Positions 38,108 through 42,063 of a stretch of DNA of 42,063 nt are shown one piece after another. Where the stretch lies: the NCBI GenBank assembly GCA_049509915.1, contig JBEKZL010000052.1, forward strand, positions 1 to 42,063. The letters run 5' to 3'. The stretch is from JBEKYD01 sp049509915 (GTDB lineage: Bacteria > Acidobacteriota > Terriglobia > Bryobacterales > Bryobacteraceae). The notes under the pieces were generated by a model. The model was not told the DNA's origin. It saw only the letters and a list, made by a program, of their open reading frames with translations, and did not search any database. Position 1 is the stretch's first letter; each line of letters begins with the position of its first letter. The position numbers and the translations under genes were made by a program.

Positions 38108-39916
38108 TTGCCCCCTCCGATCTCGCCTTCGCCCGCCGTCTCCGGCAGCCGCACGTTTCTCTATCTCGCAGTGGTATTGGTGGCCGCGGCCATCTACCTG
38201 GGGTGCATCGTTTCTCCACCCTCGCTCCAGGACGACGTCGACGCCGTGCAGGCCCAGATCGCCCGCAACATGCTCACCTCGGGCGATTGGGTGACGGCGC
38301 GCCTGGACGGGGTGGCGTATCTGGAAAAAGCCCCGCTGATCTACTGGTTGATCGCCATCTTCTTCCGCATGCTGGGACCTTTCGACTGGGTGGCCCGGTT
38401 GCCGGTGGCACTTTCGGCGGTGGGCCTGGCCTGGCTGACGGCGGCATTCGCCCGCTGGGCGTTCGGGGAAGGCCGCGCCGCCCTCTACTCGGGCCTCGCC
38501 ATCGCGACCTCGATTGGCCTGTTTCTGTTCACCCGAATCCAGATACCGGACGTGATGCTGACGGCCACCATCACTCTGGCCATGTGGGCGTTTCTGCGCG
38601 CACTGGATGGTCAGGAGCCGCGCCCCGGCCTATGGGCGTTCGTGATGGCCGCCAGCCTGGGAATCGGGTTACTGCTCAAGAGCATGGTGGGCCTGCTGTT
38701 CCCGATTGCCGGCGGCGGATTGTATCTTCTGGTTACCAGCCAGTTATTTTCACCCAGAACGTGGAAGCGCCTGCGCCCGCTGAGCGGTATCGTGGTGATC
38801 CTGGCGATTGCCGCGCCCTGGCACGTGCTGGCCACGCTGCGCAACCCACCGTATTTCGATTTCGCCTGGCAAAGCATCCCCGGCCAGTATCACGGCTTCC
38901 TGTGGTTCTACTTCATGAACGAGCAGGTGCTGCGTTTCCTGAACCTCCGCTCGCCGCGCGATTACAATACAGTGCCGCGGCTCTATTTCTGGCTGTTTCA
39001 CCTGCTGTGGCTGTTCCCGTGGAGCGTGTATTTTCCCGCGGTGTTCCGGCTGAAGTTCCGGCCGGTGGATCGCGCCGGCCGCGCACGCCTGCTGGCCCTT
39101 TGCTGGACCGGGTTCATCCTGGTGTTCTTCACCTTCTCGACCACCCAGGAATACTATTCCATGCCTTTCTATCCGGCGCTGGCGCTGCTGCTGGGTTCGG
39201 CGATGGCGGCCGGCGGCGGGTGGATTCGCGGCGGCACGCGTCTGCTCACCGCGATCGCGGCCGCGGCGGCCATCGCCTGCCTGGCGCTGCTCTGGATGGT
39301 GCGCGGCATCGCCGCGCCCGGCGATATCGCGCAAGCCCTTTCGCACAATCCGCAGGCGTACACGCTTTCGTTGGGCCACATGGAGGACCTGACCATCGCT
39401 TCCTTCGCCTATCTCCGCTTACCCTTGGCCGTAGCCGCTGCGGCGTTTCTGATCGGGGCGATCGGCACGCTGCGCGGTGGCGCGCGCGCATTCTGGGCGG
39501 CCGCGCTGATGATGGTGGTGTTTTTCCATGCCGCGCGCCTGGCGCTGGTGACGTTCGATCCGTTTCTGTCCTCGCGGCCGCTGGCGCAGGCATTGATCGA
39601 CTCTCCGCCCGGTGAGCTTGTGATCGACCACCACTACTACACCTTCTCATCGATCTTCTTTTACACCAACCGCACCGCCTGGCTGCTGAATGGCCGCTTC
39701 AATAACCTGGTGTACGGCTCCTACGCGCCAGGCGCGCCCAACGTTTTCTTGACGGATGGAGAATGGGTCCAAGAATGGCAACGGCCCGAGCGCTGTTACA
39801 TCGTCGCGGACCATTCGGTTCGGCCACGATTGGAAGGGCTGGTAGGGCGGGAAGCGCTGGTGGTGGTGAAAGAGAGCGGCGGGAAGATGCTGTTGACGAA
39901 TCAGCGGCTGGAGTAG
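38108..39916 (+). CDS. ArnT-like GT-C family glycosyltransferase
   Basis: The 602-residue protein begins at TTG 38108 (no nearer ATG) and has about twelve membrane helices, starting with FLYLAVVLVAAAIYLGCIV. The catalytic-type acidic loop is SLQDDVDAVQAQIARNMLTSGDW, followed by LEKAPLIYWLIAIFFRMLG, the pattern of the PMT/ArnT family. The periplasmic C-terminal part (from about 510) contains DHHYYTFSSIFFYTNRTAWLL and LTDGEWVQEWQ, as in ArnT homologues. These enzymes transfer a sugar from polyprenyl-phosphate to a lipid or protein at the periplasmic face. Together with the adjacent HpnI-like enzyme this suggests envelope glycolipid modification. Confidence 0.85.
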   Translation: MPPPISPSPAVSGSRTFLYLAVVLVAAAIYLGCIVSPPSLQDDVDAVQAQIARNMLTSGDWVTARLDGVAYLEKAPLIYWLIAIFFRMLGPFDWVARLPVALSAVGLAWLTAAFARWAFGEGRAALYSGLAIATSIGLFLFTRIQIPDVMLTATITLAMWAFLRALDGQEPRPGLWAFVMAASLGIGLLLKSMVGLLFPIAGGGLYLLVTSQLFSPRTWKRLRPLSGIVVILAIAAPWHVLATLRNPPYFDFAWQSIPGQYHGFLWFYFMNEQVLRFLNLRSPRDYNTVPRLYFWLFHLLWLFPWSVYFPAVFRLKFRPVDRAGRARLLALCWTGFILVFFTFSTTQEYYSMPFYPALALLLGSAMAAGGGWIRGGTRLLTAIAAAAAIACLALLWMVRGIAAPGDIAQALSHNPQAYTLSLGHMEDLTIASFAYLRLPLAVAAAAFLIGAIGTLRGGARAFWAAALMMVVFFHAARLALVTFDPFLSSRPLAQALIDSPPGELVIDHHYYTFSSIFFYTNRTAWLLNGRFNNLVYGSYAPGAPNVFLTDGEWVQEWQRPERCYIVADHSVRPRLEGLVGREALVVVKESGGKMLLTNQRLE

Positions 39917-40033
39917 GTTGGGTGGGACGGGCAATTCTTCCGCTCTTGCGTGCCGGTGTACACCAGGACACAGGATGGCGGCCGAATGGGGCCCAGCCGC
40001 GGCAAGGGCGAACCTTCGCAAGCATGGCATTCA

Positions 40034-40453
40034 CACATTTCTCGCGTTTCCGATAAGACTTTCTGGGACGCTCTCGAAACCAGCCAGGCGCCGATCTTCG
40101 CGTCGCATTGCTCCTACTGGGCCATCGAGCCGGCGCCGCGCAACATGACCGACGAGATGATCCGCGCCCTGGCCAAGAAAGGCGGCGTGGTCCAGATCAA
40201 TTTCTCGTGCGATTTTCTGAACGCCGGCGCGGCCAAAGCCGAAGCCGATTTTGAAGCCGGGCTGCGGCCGGTCCGCAACGAGCTGATCGCCAAATACGCC
40301 AACGACCCCGATGGTTTGCCTACTGCCATGTGCGAAGCGCGCGCAGGGGCCGGTGCGCCGCCGGAACAAAGGGCGACTCTGGCCGACGTGGTGCGACACA
40401 TTAACCATGTGGCGGAACTGGCTGGTGTGGGCGCGGTTGGGCTGGGAAGTGAC
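40034..40453 (+). pseudogene. Membrane dipeptidase (peptidase M19) internal fragment
   Basis: The frame from 40034 reads HISRVSDKTFWDALETSQAP, then IFASHCSYWAIEPAPRNMTDEMIRALAKKGGVVQINF, matching the central part of renal-dipeptidase-like enzymes: D/H-x-S-H-x-S-D-x-x-F-W, S-H-S-x-x-x-x-x-x-x-x-R-N, G-G-V-x-x-x-N. It ends with AELAGVGAVGLGSD, just before where F-D-G should follow. Both the N-terminal metal-binding half and the C-terminus are missing. In place of the canonical H of the zinc-binding H-x-S-H it has R (SHISRVSD). The fragment ends about 50 bp before the aldo/keto reductase gene. Confidence 0.8.
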
Positions 40454-40500
40454 TCCCGTTCAGGCTCTACGCGAGGAGGCTGAACGAACCGCTGCCCGCT

Positions 40501-41694
40501 TCACTCCTGGAAGAAACGGCGCGCGATAGCCTCGCGCTCCCGCAGTCCCTCCCCTTCGAACTGGTTCGCGACCTGTTCCAGCAAGTCCGGAACTTGAAGT
40601 TCCTGGGGACATTTCTCCAGGCACTCCAGGCAGTGCGCGCATAGCGAAGCGTAAGCCGGATGGCCAGACAGGAAACCGCCGGCTCGCACCACGTACAGGA
40701 ACAGCGCTTCCTGCTTCTTGCCGAAAGTGTGAAAGGCATTAAAAAGATCGAAGCAGCCCGGGATATCGATTCCCGACGGGCACGGCTGGCAGTACCCGCA
40801 TCCCGTGCAGCCGATCCTCATGATTTCGCGGTATTTCCGGGCTACTCGGGCGACCAGGCCGGCTTCGGCAATCGTGAGCGAATCCGGGCCTGCACCGACG
40901 GCGATGGCCAGGTTTTCTTCCACCTGCGCCTCATCGTTCATCCCTGACAGGGCCACGGTCACCTCCGGGTGGTCCCAGACCCAGCGCAGAGCCCACTCGG
41001 CCGGGGATCGGCGCCGCTCGGCTTCCCGCCAGAGTGCGTCGATGGCCGGCGGTTGCGGAGAAACGGCCAGCGTGCCGCCGCGAAGCGGCTCCATCGCGAC
41101 CACGGCGAGTCCCTTCGAGGCGGCATATTTCAGCCCCTCGGTGCCTGCCTGGTGTTCCTCGTCGAGATAGTTGTATTGAATCTGGCAGAATGTCCAGGGG
41201 TAGGCGTCGACGATACGTTTGAAATCATCGCGGAGCCCGTGAAAAGAGAAACCGGCATTCACGATCCGCCCGTCGGACCGAGCCCGGTCGAGAAACTCCG
41301 CCACTCCCAATGCCGCGACCCGGTCCCAAGTACCACCATTAAGCGAGTGAACCAGGTAGTAATCGATCCGGGGCGTGGCCAGTTTGCGCAGTTGCGCATC
41401 GAGAAAGCGGTCCATGTCCGCGCTGTCCTTCACCATCCATGCCGGCAGCTTGGTCGCGAGTTTCACCCGCTCGCGGTATCGGCCCGCCAAGGCTCGGCCG
41501 ACGAAGGGCTCGCTTTCGCCTCCGTGATAGGGCCAGGCCGTGTCGACATAATTCACGCCGCAGTCGATGGCGTAGCGGATCTGGCCAGCCGCCCTTTCTT
41601 CGTCGATCCGCCCGTCCTTCTGCGCCAGGCGCATGCACCCGAATCCCAGGATCGACAACTCGTCTCCGGTCTTCGGCACTTTCCTGTAAAGCAT
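40501..41694 (-). CDS. Aldo/keto reductase with C-terminal 4Fe-4S domain
   Basis: From ATG 41694 (GGGAGAG upstream) the product is 397 residues. The barrel shows the catalytic aspartate and tyrosine in NYVDTAWPYHGGESE, lysine in LATKLPAWM and histidine in YYLVHSLNGG. The C-terminal 110 residues carry two ferredoxin-like cysteine clusters, CTGCGYCQPCPSGIDIPGC and CAHCLECLEKCP, for two 4Fe-4S centres. Such Fe-S aldo/keto reductases are common in anaerobes and in soil bacteria, usually annotated as predicted oxidoreductases of unknown substrate. An upstream ATG at 41736 would add 14 unconserved residues. Confidence 0.9.
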   Translation of the reverse strand: MLYRKVPKTGDELSILGFGCMRLAQKDGRIDEERAAGQIRYAIDCGVNYVDTAWPYHGGESEPFVGRALAGRYRERVKLATKLPAWMVKDSADMDRFLDAQLRKLATPRIDYYLVHSLNGGTWDRVAALGVAEFLDRARSDGRIVNAGFSFHGLRDDFKRIVDAYPWTFCQIQYNYLDEEHQAGTEGLKYAASKGLAVVAMEPLRGGTLAVSPQPPAIDALWREAERRRSPAEWALRWVWDHPEVTVALSGMNDEAQVEENLAIAVGAGPDSLTIAEAGLVARVARKYREIMRIGCTGCGYCQPCPSGIDIPGCFDLFNAFHTFGKKQEALFLYVVRAGGFLSGHPAYASLCAHCLECLEKCPQELQVPDLLEQVANQFEGEGLREREAIARRFFQE

Positions 41695-41771
41695 CGGCTC
41701 TCCCTGCTGAAAGGGCCATTGTAGCGGTCGGCGCAAGTGCTTTTGGCGGTGCTCTCGCGTCAGGCTAGAGC

Positions 41772-41812
41772 CCGACCGGGGGGTCGCGCGCGGACGAGGG
41801 CGTCCGCCCCAC
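41772..41812. repeat. Two-hairpin GTGGGGC element
   Basis: Two hairpins lie side by side: CGACC (41773-41777) with GGTCG (41782-41786), and GCGGACG (41790-41796), AGGG loop, CGTCCGC (41801-41807), followed by GCCCCAC (41806-41812). On the minus strand it reads from GTGGGGC inward, as in the elements at 1991 and 24362. It lies between the aldo/keto reductase gene and the gene at the right edge. Confidence 0.55.
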
Positions 41813-41823
41813 CAAGAAATGGG

Positions 41824-42063
41824 TCAGGCGGCCTTACGGAGGGGCTTTTGGGTCGCCTGGAGGAGCTTTTTGGCTTCGGCGAGGCGGATCTGGTGGGTGG
41901 CGAGGCGGGCGATTTCGGGGATTGAAAAATCAAATTGCGGAGGGAGGGCCTGGCGCGGATAGTCGCGCGCGATGTCGTAGGTTTCTCCTTTGCTGGCAGC
42001 GAGTTGGGTGAGGAGGGCGACCTCTTCGGCGACGCGCTGGAGGGCCGACTGGCGCTGCTGCTG
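41824..42063 (-). CDS. Protein of unknown function, C-terminal part (5' partial)
   Basis: The frame is open from the right edge and ends in TGA at 41824-41826. The visible 79 residues are helical and charged: SALQRVAEEVALLTQLAASK, then TYDIARDYPRQALPPQFDFS, then IARLATHQIRLAEAKKLLQA and a basic end (KPLRKAA). It looks like a real protein end with heptad-like spacing, but I do not recognise a family. The rest of the gene lies outside the window. Confidence 0.6.
   Translation of the reverse strand, partial: QQQRQSALQRVAEEVALLTQLAASKGETYDIARDYPRQALPPQFDFSIPEIARLATHQIRLAEAKKLLQATQKPLRKAA

Noticed and set aside
1..42063. CRISPR arrays, prophage genes and rRNA.
   Set aside because: I saw no regularly spaced direct repeats of 25-40 bp, no phage structural or integrase genes, and no rRNA-like segment.

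Overview
The window is a GC-rich (roughly 60-65 % by eye) bacterial chromosome segment. Its gene content points to an Acidobacteriota soil bacterium of the Solibacter/Bryobacter type. The indicators are TPR proteins with a carboxypeptidase-regulatory-like N-terminus, several twin-arginine-exported sugar-metabolism enzymes, a single-chain 2-oxoacid dehydrogenase E1, a TMTC-like TPR glycosyltransferase, and a small 'PDLYTK...FAGVQF' membrane protein I associate with that group. This assignment is inference from style; no rRNA or other marker gene is present.

Layout. (1) 1-2660 is a toxin-antitoxin island: a PIN-domain end, an RHH-MazF pair, a VapB-VapC pair, and decayed copies of both vapB and vapC, followed by a frameshifted small membrane protein gene. 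(2) 2761-7892 holds Ppx/GppA phosphatase, a zinc-ribbon membrane protein, a coiled-coil protein built on a 21-bp tandem repeat, and the HrpB helicase. (3) 8176-9052 is a second TA patch, with an orphan RHH antitoxin and a complete VapBC pair. (4) 9101-13487 holds a TPR protein, a Sel1-repeat protein and ComEC. (5) 13938-16752 is the most unusual locus: a 17-codon ORF with a strong ribosome site, then a hairpin, then a cobalamin-binding radical SAM protein of the RiPP-maturation C-methyltransferase type, then a TrmB-family regulator. It reads as a small RiPP system with an exceptionally short candidate precursor. (6) 16759-22447 holds metabolic genes: an exported TIM-barrel isomerase divergent from a macrodomain protein, fused E1 alpha-beta, and a MocA-type oxidoreductase, with a RelE/ParE toxin relic between them. 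(7) 22478-27855 is a TetR-controlled tripartite exporter (DevC-like permease, ATPase, HlyD adaptor, TolC-like channel) with matching operator-like sites before tetR and before the exporter. (8) 27926-41694 holds galactose mutarotase, a TMTC-like protein, a 5'-truncated group II intron, an MFS exporter, an aspartate aminotransferase with GNAT and a secreted protein, an HpnI-like glycosyltransferase divergent from an ArnT-like glycosyltransferase, a dipeptidase relic and an iron-sulfur aldo/keto reductase. A protein of unknown function runs off the right edge.

Three themes recur: small TA modules with many decayed copies, dispersed hairpin elements carrying GTGGGGC, and truncated gene relics at the borders between operons. 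Functional modules I can support are the exporter operon with its repressor, the candidate RiPP cassette, and a possible envelope glycolipid pair (HpnI-like plus ArnT-like). Start sites, family names and functions come from reading translations and motifs; no database search was run.
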